From Petrolisthes cinctipes (taxonomy: Eukaryota; Arthropoda; Malacostraca; Decapoda; Porcellanidae): a stretch of 64,000 bases of DNA. The stretch spans positions 2,927,501 to 2,991,500 of the forward strand of contig JAWQEG010000286.1 of the NCBI GenBank assembly GCA_033782935.1, read 5' to 3'. Shown here piece by piece: positions 1 to 13,944 of this stretch (its first letter is position 1; the number at the start of each line of letters is the position of its first letter). The notes beneath the pieces are model-generated. The model did no database searches, was not told the origin of the DNA, and saw nothing but the letters and a program-made list of their open reading frames with translations. Position numbers and translations under genes: made by a program.

Positions 1-2071
1 TGCATCTTCTATACTCGTTTATATCTCAAATTCAGGGTCAAAACACCCGAAAATTCGATATTTTGGGGTCCCAGAAGCGATCTGTACATGCCTACTCAGT
101 GCTAGAACGTTTTCAAAATATAGGCTCAAAACATGCTAAAAATCGATATTATAGGTGCCAAAAAGTCGATATCTCAAATTCAGTCTCAAAACACCCGAAA
201 ATTCGATATTTAGGGGTTCCAGAAGGGATCTGTACATGCCTACTCCGTGTTAGAGTATTTTCAAAATAAAGGCCAAAAACATGCTCAAAATCGATGTTTT
301 AGGTACCCAAAAGTCGATATGTGCATGCATCTTCAGTACCCGTTTATATCTCAAATTCAGGCTCAAAACACCCGAAAATTCGATATTTTGGGGTCCCAGA
401 AGCGATCTGTACATGCCTAGTCAGTGCAAGAATATTTTCAAAATATAGGCTCAAAACATGCTCAAAATCGATATTTCAGGTGCGTAAAGGTGATATTTAA
501 AATAGAGGCCCAAAACACCCGAAAATTCGATATTTAGGGGTCCCAGAAGCGATCTGTACATGCCTACTCCGTGTTAGAGTATTTACAACATACAGGCCCA
601 AAACATGCTCAAAATCGATATTTTTGGTGCCCAAAGTCAATATGTGTATGCATCTTCTATACTCATTTATATCTCAAATTCAGGCTCAAAACACCCGAAA
701 ATTCTATATTTAGGGGTCCCAGAAGCGATCTGCACATGCCTACTCCGTGTTAGAGTATTTTCAAAATACAGGCCAAAAAGATACTGAAAATCGATTTTTT
801 AGGTGCCTAAAAGTCAATATGTGCATGCATCTTCTGTACCCGTTTATATCTCAAATTCTGGCCCTAAACACCCGAAAATTCTATATTTTTGGGTCCCAGA
901 AGCGATCTGTACATGCCTACTCAGTGCTAGAATATTTTCAAAATATAGGCTCTAAACAAGCTACTAATCGATATTTTAGGTGCGTAAAGGCGATATCTCA
1001 AATTAAGGCCCAAAACACCCGAAAATTCGATTTTTTTGGGTCCCAGAAGCGATCTGTACATGTCTACTCAGTGCTAGAATGTTTTCAAAATAAAGGCTAA
1101 AAACATGCTCAAAATCGATATTTTAGGTGCCCCAAAGTCGATATGTGCATGCATCTTCTGTACTCGTTTATATCTCAAATTAAGCTCAAAACAACAGAAA
1201 ATTCGATATTTTTGGGTCCCAGAAGCGATCTGTACATGCCTACTCAGTGCTAGAATATTTTCAAAATATAGGCTCAAAACATGCTAAAAATCGATATTTT
1301 AGGTGCGTAAAGGCGATATCTCAAATTAAGGCCCAAAACACCCGAAAATTCGATATTTTGGGGTCCCAGAAGCGATCTGTACATGCCTACTCCGTGTTAG
1401 AGTATTTTCAAAATACAGGCCAAAAACATACTGAAAATCGATCTTTTTGGTGTCTAAAAGTCTATATGTGCATGCATCTTTTGTACCCGTTTATATCTCA
1501 AATTCTGGCCCTAAACACCCGAAAATTCGATATTTTGGGGTCCCAGAAGCGATCTGTACATGCCTACTCCGTGTTAGAGTATTTTCAAAATTCAGGCCCA
1601 AAACATGCTGAAAATCGATATTTTTGGTGCCCAAAGTCAATATGTGTATGCATCTTCTATACTCGTTTATATCTCAAATTCAGGGTCAAAACACCCGAAA
1701 ATTCGATATTTTGGTGTCCCAGAAGCGATCTGTACATGCCTACTCAGTGCTAGAATATTTTAAAAATATAGGCTCAAAACATGCTTAAAATCGATATTTT
1801 AGGTGCCCAAAAGTCGATATGTGCATGTATCTTCTGTACTCGTTTATAGCTCAAATTCAGGCTCAAAACACCCGAAAATTGGATATTTTGGGGTCCCAGA
1901 AGCGATCTGTACATTCCTACTCAGTGCTAGAATATTTTCAAAATATAGGCTAAAAACATGCTAAAAATCGATATTTTAGGTGCCAAAAGGTCGATATCTC
2001 AAATTCAGTCCCAAAACACCCGAAACTTCGATATTTAGGGATCCCAGAAGCGATCTGTACATGCCTACTCC

Positions 2072-2849
2072 GTGTTAGAGTATTTTCAAAATACAGGCCA
2101 AAAACATACTGAAAATCGATCTTTTAGGTGCCCAAAAGTCGATATGTGCATGCATCTTCTGTACCCGTTTATATCTCAAATTCAAGCTCAAAAACACCCG
2201 AAAATTCGATATTTAGGGGTCCCAGAAGCGATCTGTACATATTTTCAAAATATAGGCTAAAAACATGCTAAAAATCGATATTTTAGGTGCCAAAAAGTCG
2301 ATATCTCAAATTCAGTCCCAAAACACCCGAAAATTCGATATTTTGGGGTCCCAGAAGCGATCTGTACATGCCTATTCAGTGCTAGAATATTTTCAAAATA
2401 TAGGCTCAAAACATGCTAAAAATCGATATTTTAGGTGCGTAAAGGCGATATCTCAAATTCAGGCTCAAAACACTCGAAAATTCGATATTTTGGGGTCCCA
2501 GAAGCGATCTGTACATGCCTACTCCGTGTTAGAGTATTTTCAAAATACAGGCCCAAAACATGCTGAAAATCGATATTTTAGATGCCCAAAGTCAATATGT
2601 GCATGTATCTTCTGTACCCGTTTATATCTCAAATTCAGGATCAAAACACCCGAAAATTCAATATTTTGGGGTCCCAGAAGCAATCTGTACATGCCTACTC
2701 AGTGCTAGAATATTATCAAAATATAGGCTAATAACATGGTAAAAATCGATATTATAGGTGCCAAAAAGTCGATATCTCAAATTCAGTCTCAAAACACCCG
2801 AAAATTCGATATTTAGGGGTTCCAGAAGGGATCTGTACATGCCTACTCC
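2072..2849 (+). repeat. Left-layer composite unit, copy 1
   Basis: This block has two rare markers. One is a junction near 2235-2245, where ctgtacat runs straight into attttcaaaa with loss of about 19 bases including the usual monomer boundary. The other is taataacatggtaaaaatc near 2728 followed by tattataggtgcc. Both recur in the same order at 4827-5781 and 7099-8053. Copy 1 is one monomer (177 bp) shorter than the other two between these markers. The shared private mutations mean descent from one multi-monomer unit. Confidence 0.8.
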
Positions 2850-4826
2850 GTGTTAGAGTATTTTCAAAATAAAGGCCAAAAACATGCTCAAAATCGATGT
2901 TTTAGGTGCCCAAAAGTCGATATGTGCATGCATCTTCAGTACCAGTTTATATCTCAAATTCAGGCTCAAAACACCCGAAAATTCTATATTTAGGGGTCCC
3001 AGAAGCGATCTGCACATGCCTACTCCGTGTTAGAGTATTTTCAAAATACAGGCCAAAAAGATACTGAAAATCGATTTTTTAGGTGCCTAAAAGTCGATAT
3101 GTGCATGCATCTTCTGTACCCGTTTATATCTCAAATTCTGGCCCTAAACACCCGAAAATTCTATATTTTTGGGTCCCAGAAGCGATCTGTACATGCCTAC
3201 TCAGTGCTAGAATATTTTCAAAATATAGGCTCAAAACAACTTAATAATCGATATTTTAGGTGCGTAAAAGCGATATCTCAAATTAAGGCCCAAAACACCC
3301 GAAAATTCTATATTTAGGGGTCCAGAAGCGATCTGTACATGCCTACTCCGTGTTAGAGTATTTTCAAAATACAGGCCAAAAACATACTGAAAATCGATAT
3401 TTTAGATGCCCAAAGTCAATATGTGCGTGTATCTTCTGTACCCGTTTATATCTCAAATTCAGGCTCAAAACACCCGAAAATTCAATATTTTGGGGTCCCA
3501 GAAGCAATCTGTACATGCCTACTCAGTGCTAGAATATTTTTAAAAATATAGGCTAAAAACATGCTAAAAATCGATATTTTAGGTGCCAAAATGTCGATAT
3601 CTAAAATTTAGGCCCAAAACACCCGAAAATTCGATATTTAGGGTTCCCAGAAGCGATCTGTACATGCCTACTCCGTGTTAGAGTATTTTCAAAATATAGG
3701 CCAAAAACATACTGAAAATCGATCTGTTAGGTGCCCAAAAGTCGATATGTGCATGCATCTTCTGTACCCGTTTATATATCAAATTTTGGACCTAAACACC
3801 CGAAAATTCGATATTTTTGGGTCCCAGAAGCGATCTGTACATGCCTACTCAGTGCTAGAATGTTTTCAAAATATAGGCTCAAAACATGCTCAAAATCGAT
3901 ATTTTAGGTGCCCAAAAGTCGATATGTGCATGAATCTTCTGTACTCGTTTATATCTCAAATTCAGGCTCAAAACACCCGAAAATTCGATATTTAGGGGTT
4001 CCAGAAGGGATCTGTACATGCCTACTCAGTGCTAGAATATTTTCAAAATATAGGCTCAAAACATGCTAAAAATCGATATTTTAGGTGCGTAAAGGCGATA
4101 TCTCAAATTAAGGCCCAAAACACCCGAAAATTCGATATTTTTGGGTCCCAGAAGCGATCTGTACATGCCTACTCCGTGTTAGAGTATTTTCAAAATACAG
4201 GCCCAAAACATGCTGAAAATCGATAATTTAGATGCCGAAAGTCAATATGTGCATGCATTTTCTGTACCCGTTTATATCTCAAATTCAAGCTCAAAACCCC
4301 CGAAAATTCAATATTTTGGAGCCCCAGAAGCAATCTGTACATGCCTACTCAGTGCTAGAATATTTTCAAAATATAGGCTCAAAACATGCTAAAAATCGAT
4401 ATTTTAGGTGCCAAAAAGTCGATATCTCAAATTCAGTCCCAAAACACCCGAAACTTCGATATTTAGGGGTCCCAGAAGCGATCTCTACATGCCTTCTCCG
4501 TGTTAGAGTATTTTCAAAATACAGGCCAAAAACATACTGAAAATCGATCTTTTTGGTGTCCAAAAGTCTATATGTGCATGCATCTTCTGTACCCGTTTAT
4601 ATCTCATATTCTGGCCCTAAACACAAGAAAAAATTGGATATTTTGGGGTCCCAGAAGTGATCTGTACATTCCTACTCAGTGCTAGAATATTTTCAAAATA
4701 TAGGCTAAAAACATGCTAAAAATCGATATTTTAGGTGCCAAAAGGTCGATATCTCAAATTCAGTCCCAAAACACCCGAAACTTCGATATTTAGGGATCCC
4801 AGAAGCGATCTGTACATGCCTACTCC

Positions 4827-5781
4827 GTGTTAGAGTATTTTCAAAATACAGGCCAAAAACATACTGAAAATCGATCTTTTAGGTGCCCAAAAGTCGATAT
4901 GTGCATGCATCTTCTGTACCCGTTTATATATCAAATTCAATCTCAAAACACCCGAAAATTCGATATTTAGGGGTCCCAGAAGCGATCTGTACATATTTTC
5001 AAAATATAGGCTAAAAACATGCTAAAAATCGATATTTTAGGTGCCAAAAAGTCGATATCTCAAATTCAGTCCCAAAACACCCGAAACTTCGATATTTAGG
5101 GGTCCCAGAAGCGATCTGTACATGCCTACTCCGTGTTAGAGTATTTTCAAAATACAGGACAAAAAACATACTGAAAATAGATCTTTTAGGTGCCCAAAAG
5201 TCGATATGTGCATGCATCTTCTGTACTCGTTTATAGCTTAAATTCAGGCTCAAAACACCCGAAAATTCGATATTTTGGGGTCCCAGAAGCGATCTGTACA
5301 TGCCTATTCAGTGCTAGAATATTTTCAAAATATAGGCTCAAAACATGCTAAAAATCGATATTTTAGGTGCGTAAAGGCGATATCTCAAATTCAGGCTCAA
5401 AACACCCGAAAATTCGACATTTTGGGGTCCCAGAAGCGATCTGTACATGCCTACTCCGTGTTAGAGTATTTTCAAAATACAGTCCCAAAACATGCTGAAA
5501 ATCGATATTTTAGATGCCCAAAGTCAATATGTGCATGTATCTTCTGTACCCGTTTATATCTCAAATTCAGGATCAAAACACCCGAAAATTCGATATTTTG
5601 GGGTCCCAGAAGCAATCTGTACATGCCTACTCAGTGCTAGAATATTATCAAAATATAGGCTAATAACATGGTAAAAATCGATATTATAGGTGCCAAAAAG
5701 TCGATATCTCAAATTCAGTCTCAAAACACCCGAAAATTCGATATTTAGGGGTTCCAGAAGGGATCTGTACATGCCTACTCC
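4827..5781 (+). repeat. Left-layer composite unit, copy 2
   Basis: It carries the same truncated junction (gtacatattttc near 4990) and the same taataacatgg marker near 5662 as copies 1 and 3. It lies 2272 bp before copy 3, and the match is colinear from about 4827 to about 5772. It has one more full-length monomer than copy 1. Upstream, the segment around 4366-4640 matches 6285-6560 at a spacing of 1919 bp, so neighbouring material was duplicated with different end points. Confidence 0.8.
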
Positions 5782-7098
5782 GTGTTAGAGTATTTTCAAA
5801 ATAAAGGCCAAAAACATGCTCAAAATCGATATTTTAGGTGCCCAAAAGTCGATATGTGCATGCATCTTCTGTACCCGTTTATATCTCAAATTCAGGTCAA
5901 AACAACAGAAAATTCGATATTTTGGGGTCCCAGAAGCGATCTGTGCATGCCTACTCAGTGCTAGAATATTTTCAAAATATAGGCTCAAAACATGCTAAAA
6001 ATCGATATTTTAGGTGCGTAAAGGCGATATCTCAAATTAAGGCCCAAAACACCCGAAAATTCGATATTTTGGGGTCCCAGAAGCGATCTGTACATGCCTA
6101 CTCCGTGTTAGAGTATTTTCAAAATACAGGCCCAAAACATGCTGAAAATCGATATTTTTGGTGCCCAAAGTCAATATGTGCATGTATCTTCTGTACCCGT
6201 TTATATCTCAAATTCAGTCTCAAAACACCCGAAAATTCAATATTTTGGGGTCCGAGAAGCAATCTGTACAGTGCTAGAATATTTTCAAAATATAGGCTAA
6301 AAACATGCTAAAAATCGATCTTTTAGGTGCCAAAAAGTCGATATCTCAAATTCAGTCCCAAAACACCCGAAACTTCGATATTTAGGGGTCCCAGAAGCGA
6401 TCTCTACATGCCTTCTCCGTGTTAGAGTATTTTCAAAATACAGGCCAAAAACATACTGAAAATCGATCTTTTTGGTGTCCAAAAGTCTATATGTGCATGC
6501 ATCTTCTGTACCCGTTTATATCTCAAATTCTGGCCCTAAACACAAGAAAAAATTCGATATTTTATGGTCCCAGAAGCGATCTGTACATGCCTACTCCGTG
6601 TTAGAGTAATTTCAAAATTCAGGCCCAAAACATGCTGAAAATCGATATTTTTGGTGCCCAAAGTCAATATGTGTATGCATCTTCTATATTCGTTTATATC
6701 TCAAATTCAGGGTCAAAACACCCGAAAATTCGATATTTTGGTGTCCCAGAAGCGATCTGTACATGCCTACTCAGTGCTAGAATATTTTAAAAATATAGGC
6801 TCAAAACATGCTTAAAATCGATATTTTAGGTGCCCAAAAGTCGATATGTGCATGTATCTTCTGTACTCGTTTATAGCTCAAATTCAGGCTCAAAACACCC
6901 GAAAATTGGATATTTTGGGGTCCCAGAAGCGATCTGTACATTACTACTCAGTGCTAGAATATTTTCAAAATATACGCTAAAAACATGCTAAAAATCGATA
7001 TTTTAGGTGCCAAAAGGTCGATATCTCAAATTCAGTCCCAAAACACCCGAAACTTCGATATTTAGGGATCCCAGAAGCCATCTGTACATGCCTACTCC

Positions 7099-8053
7099 GT
7101 GTTAGAGTATTTTCAAAATACAGGCCAAAAACATACTGAAAATCGATCTTTTAGGTGCCCAAAAGTCGATATGTGCATGCATCTTCTGTACCCGTTTATA
7201 TCTCAAATTCAAGCTCAAAACACCCGAAAATTCGATATTTAGGGGTCCCAGAAGCGATCTGTACATATTTTCAAAATATAGGCTAAAAACATTCTAAAAA
7301 TCGATATTTTAGGTGCCAAAAAGTCGATATCTCAAATTCAGTCCCAAAACACCCGAAACTTCGATATTTAGGGGTCCCAGAAGCGATCTGTACATGCCTA
7401 CTCCGTGTTAGAGTATTTTCAAAATACAGGACAAAAAACATACTGAAAATAGATCTTTTAGGTGCCCAAAAGTCGATATGTGCATGCATCTTCTGTACTC
7501 GTTTATAGCTTAAATTCAGGCTCAAAACACCCGAAAATTCGATATTTTGTTGTCCCAGAAGCGATCTGTACATGCCTATTCAGTGCTAGAATATTTTCAA
7601 AATATAGGCTCAAAACATGCTAAAAATCGACATTTTAGGTGCGTAAAGGCGATATCTCAAATTCAGGCTCAAAACACCCGAAAATTCGATATTTTGGGGT
7701 CCCAGAAGCGATCTGTACATGCATACTCCGTGTTAGAGTATTTTCAAAATACAGGCCCAAAACATGCTGAAAATCGATATTTTAGATGCCCAAAGTCAAT
7801 ATGTGCATGTATCTTCTGTACCCGTTTATATCTCAAATTAAGGATCAAAACACCCGAAAATTCAATATTTTGGGGTCCCAGAAGCAATCTGTACATGCCT
7901 ACTCAGTGCTAGAATATTATCAAAATATAGGCTAATAACATGGTAAAAATCGATATTATAGGTGCCAAAAAGTCGATATCTCAAATTCAGTCTCAAAATA
8001 CCCGAAAATTCGATATTTAGGGGTTCCAGATGGGATCTGTACATGCCTACTCT
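7099..8053 (+). repeat. Left-layer composite unit, copy 3
   Basis: It matches copy 2 at a constant spacing of 2272 bp, including the truncated junction gtacatattttc near 7261 and taataacatgg near 7930. Upstream it matches copy 1 at a spacing of about 5027 bp (for example 1747 to 6774 and 2072 to 7099). Downstream, copies 1 and 3 continue alike through a cttcagtaccagtttat variant (2935 and 8139) and the ggccaaaaagatactg or cccaaaaagatactg variant, whereas copy 2 does not. Copy 3 is thus a mosaic relative to the other two. Confidence 0.78.
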
Positions 8054-8520
8054 GTGTTAGAGTATTTTCAAAATAAAGGCCAAAAACATGCTCAAAATCG
8101 ATGTTTTAGGTGCCCAAAAGTCGATATGTGCATGCATCTTCAGTACCAGTTTATATCTCAAATTCAGGCTCAAAACACCCGAAAATTCTATATTTAGGGG
8201 TCCCAGAAGCGATCTGCACATGCCTACTCCACGTTAGAGTATTTTCAAAATACAGCCCAAAAAGATACTGAAAATCGATTTTTTAGGTGCCTAAAAGTCG
8301 ATATGTGCATGCATCTTCTGTACCCGTTTATATCTCAAATTCTGGCCCTAAACACCCGAAAATTCTATATTTTTGGGTCCCAGAAGCGATCTGAACATGC
8401 CTACTCAGTGCTAGAATATTTTCAAAATATAGGGTCAAAACATGCTAAAAATCGATATTTTAGGTGCGTAAAGGCGATATCTCAAATTCAGGCCCAAAAC
8501 ACCCGAAAATTCTATATTTT

Positions 8521-8673
8521 GGGGTCCCAGTGCTAGAATGTTTTCAAAATATAGGCTCAAAACATGCTCAAAATCGATATTTTAGGTGCCCAAAAGTCGA
8601 TATGTGCATGCATCTTCTGTACTCGTTTATATCTCAGATTCAAGCTGAAAACACCCGAAAAATCGATATTTAG
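8521..8673 (+). repeat. Monomer junction with a microhomology deletion; matches a segment 1649 bp downstream
   Basis: At 8525-8535 the text goes from gtcccag directly into tgctagaatg, removing about 25 bases that normally lie between cccag and ctcagtgctag. The trinucleotide cag occurs at both deletion ends, as expected for microhomology-mediated or replication-slippage loss. The following monomer carries the rare string atctcagattcaagctgaaa at 8631, which recurs at 10280, a spacing of 1649 bp. This marks a further local duplication in the left layer. Confidence 0.7.
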
Positions 8674-11600
8674 GGGTCCCAGAAGCGAGATGTACGTGCC
8701 TACTCAGTGCTAGAATATTTTCAAAATATAGGCTAAAAAACATGCTAAAAATCGATATTTTAGGTGAGTAAAGGCGATATCTCAAATTAAGGCCAAAACA
8801 CCAGAAAATTCAAAATTTTGGGGTCCCAGAAGCGATCTGTACATGCCTACTCCGTGTTAGAGTATTTTCAAAATACATGCCCAAAACATGCTCAAAATCG
8901 ATCTTTTAGGTGCCCAAAAGTCGATATGTGCATGCATCTTATGTACACGTTTATATCTCAAATTCTGGCCCTAAACACCCGAAAATTCGATATTTTGGGG
9001 TCCCAGAAGCGATCTGTACATACCTACTCGGTGTTAGAGGATTTTCAAAATTCAGGCCCAAAACATGCTAAAAATCGATATTTTAGATGCCCAAAGTCAA
9101 TATGTGCATGCATCTTCTGTACCCGTTTATATCTCAAATTCAATCTCAAAACACCCGAAAATTCAATATTTTGTGGTACCAGAAGCAATCTGTACATGCC
9201 TACTCAGTGCCAGAATATTTTCAAAATATATGCTAAAAAAATGCTAAAGATCGATATTTTAGGTGCCAAAAAGTCGATTTCTCAAATTAAGGCCCAAAAC
9301 ACCCGAAAATTCTATATTTTTGGGTCCCAGAAGCGATCTGTACATGCCTACGCAGTGCTAGAATGTTTTTAAAATATAGGCTCAAAACATGCTCAAAATT
9401 GATATTTTAGGTGCCCAAAAGTCGATATGTGCATGCATCTTCTGTACTCGTTCATATCTCAAATTCAGGCTCAAAACACCCGAAAATTCGATATTTTTGG
9501 GTCCCAGAAGCGATCTGTACATGCCTACTCAGTGCTAGAATATTTTCAAAATATAGGCTCATAAAATGCTAAAAATCGATATTTTAGGTGCGTAAATGCG
9601 ATATCTCAAATTTAGGCCCAAAACACCCGAAAATTCGATATTTTGGGGTCCCAGAAGCGATCTGTACATGCCTACTCCGTGTTAGAGTATTTTCAAAATA
9701 CAGGCCCAAAACATGCTCAAAATCGATGTTTTTGGTACCCAAAAGTCGATATGTGCATGCATCTTCAGTACCCGTTTATATCTCAAATTCAGGCTCAAAA
9801 CACCCAAAAATTCGATATTTTGGGGTCCCAGAAGCGATCTGTACATGCCTACTCCGTGTTAGAGTATTTTCAAATTACAGGACCAAAACATGCTTAAAAT
9901 CAATAATTTAGGTGCCCAAAGTCAATATGTGCAAGTATCTTCTGTACCCGTTTATATCACAAATTCAGGCTCAAAACACCCGAAAATTCGATATTTTTGG
10001 GTCCCAGAAGCGATCTATACATGCCTACTCAGTGCTAGAATATTTTTTAAATATAGGCTCAAAACATGCTAAAAATCGATATTTTAGGTGCTTAAAAGCG
10101 ATATCTCAAATTCAGTCCCAAAACACCCGGAAATTCGATATTTTGGGGTCACAGAAGCGATCTGTACATGCCTACTCACTGCTAGAATATTTTCAAAACA
10201 TACGCTCAAAACATTCTCAAAATCGATATTTTAGGTGCCCAAAAGTCGATATGTGCATGCATCTTCTGTACTCGTTTATATCTCAGATTCAAGCTGAAAA
10301 CACCCGAAAAATCGATATTTAGGGGTCCCAAAAGCGATCTGTACGTGCCTACTCAGTGCTAGAATATTTTCAAAATATAGGCTAAAAAACATGCTAAAAA
10401 TCGATATTTTAGGTGAGTAAAGGCGATATCTCAAATTCAGGCCCAAACACCCGAAAATTCAATATTTAGGGGTCCCAGAAGCGATCTGTACATGCCTACT
10501 CCGTGTTAGAGTATTTTCAAAATACAGGCCAAAAACATACTGAAAATCGATCTTTTAGGTGCCCAAAAGTCGATATGTGCATGCATTATCTGTACCGGTT
10601 TATATCTCAAATTCTGGCCCTAAACCCCCGAAAATTCAAGATTTTGGGGTCCCAGAAGCAATCTGTACATGCCTACTCAGTGCTAGAATATTTTCAAAAT
10701 ATAGGCTAAAAACATGCTAAAAATTGATATTTTAGGTGCCAAAAAGTCGATATCTCAAATTAAGGCTAAAACACCCGAAACTTCGATATTTTAGGGTCCC
10801 AGAAGCGATCTGTACATGCCTACTCCGTGTTAGAGTATTTTCAAAATACATGTCCAAAACATGCTGAAAATCGATATTGTAGATGCCCAAAGTCAATATG
10901 TGCATGTATCTTATGTACCCGTTTATATCTCAAATTCTGGCCCTAAACACCCGAAAATTCAATATTTTGGGGTCCCAGAAGCAATCTGTACATGCCTTCT
11001 CAGTGCTAGAATATTTTCAAAATATAGGCTAAAAACATGCTAAAAATCGATATTTTAGGTGCGTAAAGGCGATATCTCAAATTCAGGCCCAAAACACCCG
11101 AAAATTCGATATTTAGGGGTCCCAGAAGCGATCTGTATATGCCTACTCAGTGCTAGAATGTTTTCCAAATACAGGCCCAAAACATGCTCAAAATCGATCT
11201 TTTAGGTGCCCAAAAGTCGATATGTGCATGAATATTCTGTATCCGTTTATATCTCAAGTTCAAGCCCAAAACACCCGAAAATTCGATATCTAGGGGTCCC
11301 AGAAGCGATCTGTAAATGCCTACTCAGTGCTAGAATGTTTTCAAAATATAGGCTCAAAACATGCTCAAAATCGATATTTTAGGTGCGTAAAGGCGATATC
11401 TCAAATTAAGGCCCAAAACACACGAAAATTTGATATTTAGGGGTCCCAGAAGCGATCTGTACATACCTACTCCGTGTTAGAGTATTTTCAAAATTCAAGC
11501 CAAAAACATGCTGAAAATCGATATTTTTGGTGCTCAAAGTCAATATGTGTATGCATCTTCTAAACTCGTTTATATCTCAAATTCAGGCTCAAAACACCCG

Positions 11601-13944
11601 AAAATTCGATATTTTGGGGTTCCAGAAGCGATCTGTACATGCCTTCTCAGTGCTAGAATATTTTCAAAATATAGGCTCAAAACATGCTAAAAATCGATAT
11701 TTTAGGTGCGTAAAGGTGATATCTCAAATTATGGCCCAAAACACCCTAAAATTCGATATTTAGGGGTCCCAGAAGCGAACTGTACATGCCAACTCCGTGT
11801 TATAGTATTTTCAAAATACAGGCCAAAAATATACTGAAAATCGATCTTTTAGGTGCCCAAAAGTCGATATGTGCATGCATCTTCTGTACCCGTTTATATC
11901 TCAAATTCTGGCCCTAAATACCCGAAAATTCAATATTTTTGGGTTCCAGAAGCGATCTGTACATGCCTAGTCAGTGCTAGAATATTTTCAAAACATAGGC
12001 TCAAAACATGCTCAAAATCGATATTTTAAGTGCCCAAAAGTCGATATGTGCATGCATCTTCTGTACTCGTTTATATCTCAAATTCAATCTCAAAACACCC
12101 GAAAATTCGATATTTTGGGGTCCCAGAAGCGATCTGTACATGCCTGCTCAGTGCTAGAATATTTTTAAAATATAGGCTCATAACATGCTAAAAATCGATA
12201 TTTTAGGTGCGTAAAGGCGATATCTCAAATTCAGGCCCAAAACACCCGAAAATTCGATATTTTGGGGTCCCATAAGCGATCTGTACATGCCTACTCCGTG
12301 TTAGAGTATTTTCAAAATACAGGCTCAAAACATGCTTAAAATCGATAATTTAGATGCCCAAGGTCAATATGTGCATGTATCTTCTGTACCCGTTTACATC
12401 TCAAATTCAGGCTCAAAACACCCGAAAATTCAATATTTGGGGGTCCCAGAAGCAATCTGTACATGCCTACTCAGTGCTAGAATATTTTCAAAATATAGGA
12501 TAAAAACATGCTAAAAATCGATATTTTAGGTGCGTAAAGGCGATATCTCAAATTCAGTCCCAAAACACCCGAATCTTCTATATTTAGGGGTCCCAGAAAC
12601 GATCTGTACATGCCTTCTCCGTGTTAGAGTATTTTCAAAATACAGGCCAAAAACATACTGAAAATCAATCTTTTAGGTGCCCTAAAGTCGATATGTGCAT
12701 GCATCTTCTGTACACGTTTATATCTCAAATTCTGGCCCTAAACACCCGAAAATTCGATATTTTGGGGTCCCAGAAGCGATCTGTACATACCTACTCCGTG
12801 TTAGAGGATTTTCAAAATTCAGGCCCAAAACATGCTGAAAATCGATATTATTGGTGCCCAAAGTCAATATGTGTATGCATCTTCTATACTCGTTTATATC
12901 TCAAATTCAGGCTCAAAACACCTGAAAATTCGATATTTTGGGGTCCCAGAAGCGATCTGTACATGCCTACTCCGTGTTAGAGTATTTTCAAAATACATGC
13001 CCAAAACATGCTAAAAATCGATATTTTAGATGCCCAAAGTCAATATGTGCATGTATCTTCTGTACCCGTTTATATCTCAAATTCAGGCTCAAAACCCGAA
13101 AATTCAATATTTTGGGGTCCCAGAAGCAATCTGTACATGCCTACTCAGTGCTAGAATATTTTCAAAATATAGGCTAAAAACAAGCTAAAAATCGATCTTT
13201 TAGGTGCCAAAAAGTCGATATCTCAAATTAAGGCCCAAAACACCCGAAAATTCGATATTTAGGGGTCCCAGAAGCGATCTGTACATGCCTACTCCGTGTC
13301 AGAGTATTTTCAAAATAAAGGCCAAAAACATACTGAAAATCGATCTTTTAGGTGCCCAAAAGTCGATATGTGCATGCATCTTCTGTACCCGTTTATATCT
13401 CAAATTCTGGCCCTAAACACCCGAAAATACAATATTTTGGGGTACCAGAAGCAATCTATGCATGCCTACTCAGTGCTAGAATATTTTCAAAATATAGCCT
13501 TAAAACATGCTAAAAATCGAAATTTTAGGTGCCAAATGGTCGATATCTCAAATTAAGGCCCAAAACACCCGAAAATTCGATATTTTGGGGTCCCAGAAGC
13601 GATCTGTACATGCCTACTATGTGTTAGAGTATTTTCAAAATACATGCCCAAAACATGCTGAAAATCGATATTTTAGATGCCCAAAGTCAATATGTGCATG
13701 TATCTTCTGTACCCGTTTATATCTCAAATTCAGGCTCAAAACACCCGAAAATTCAATATTTTGGGATCCCAGAAGCAATCTGTACATGCCTACTCAGTGC
13801 TAGAATATTTTCAAAATATAGGCTAAAAGCATGTTAAAAATCGATATTTTAGGTGCCAAAAAGTCGATATATCAAATTAAGGTCCAAAACACCCGAAAAT
13901 TCGATATTTAGGGGTCCCAGAAGCGATCTGTACATGCCTACTCC

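Larger units (their letters stand above)
1..13944 (+). repeat. Divergent left part of the array, irregular monomer order
   Basis: Monomer starts (gtgttagag or gtgctagaa) fall at 99, 247, 424, 571, 747, 924, 1071, 1247, 1394, 1571, 1747, 1924 and 2072, giving spacings of 148, 177, 147, 176, 177, 147, 176, 147, 177, 176, 177 and 148. Long and short monomers therefore alternate without a fixed trimer. Copies differ from one another at many more places than copies in the right half, and carry private indels, for example near 2240, 4621, 8530 and 13096. A short-monomer subtype with gtgcgtaaaggcgat is frequent here and not seen in the core. No gene or other element is present. I read this as an older, less homogenised layer of the same satellite. 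Confidence 0.88.

Noticed and set aside
5011..5301. Minus-strand open reading frames (also at 2658, 7283 and 62799)
   Set aside because: They are antisense readings of the same monomers, present only where a particular variant removes a stop. No promoter or independent sequence supports them.
8818..9372. Open reading frame of 184 codons, among the longest in the window
   Set aside because: It starts at TTG and consists entirely of satellite monomers. The same peptide phrases appear in every forward frame across the array. Frames stay open because 177 is divisible by three and the repeat has few stops in that phase.
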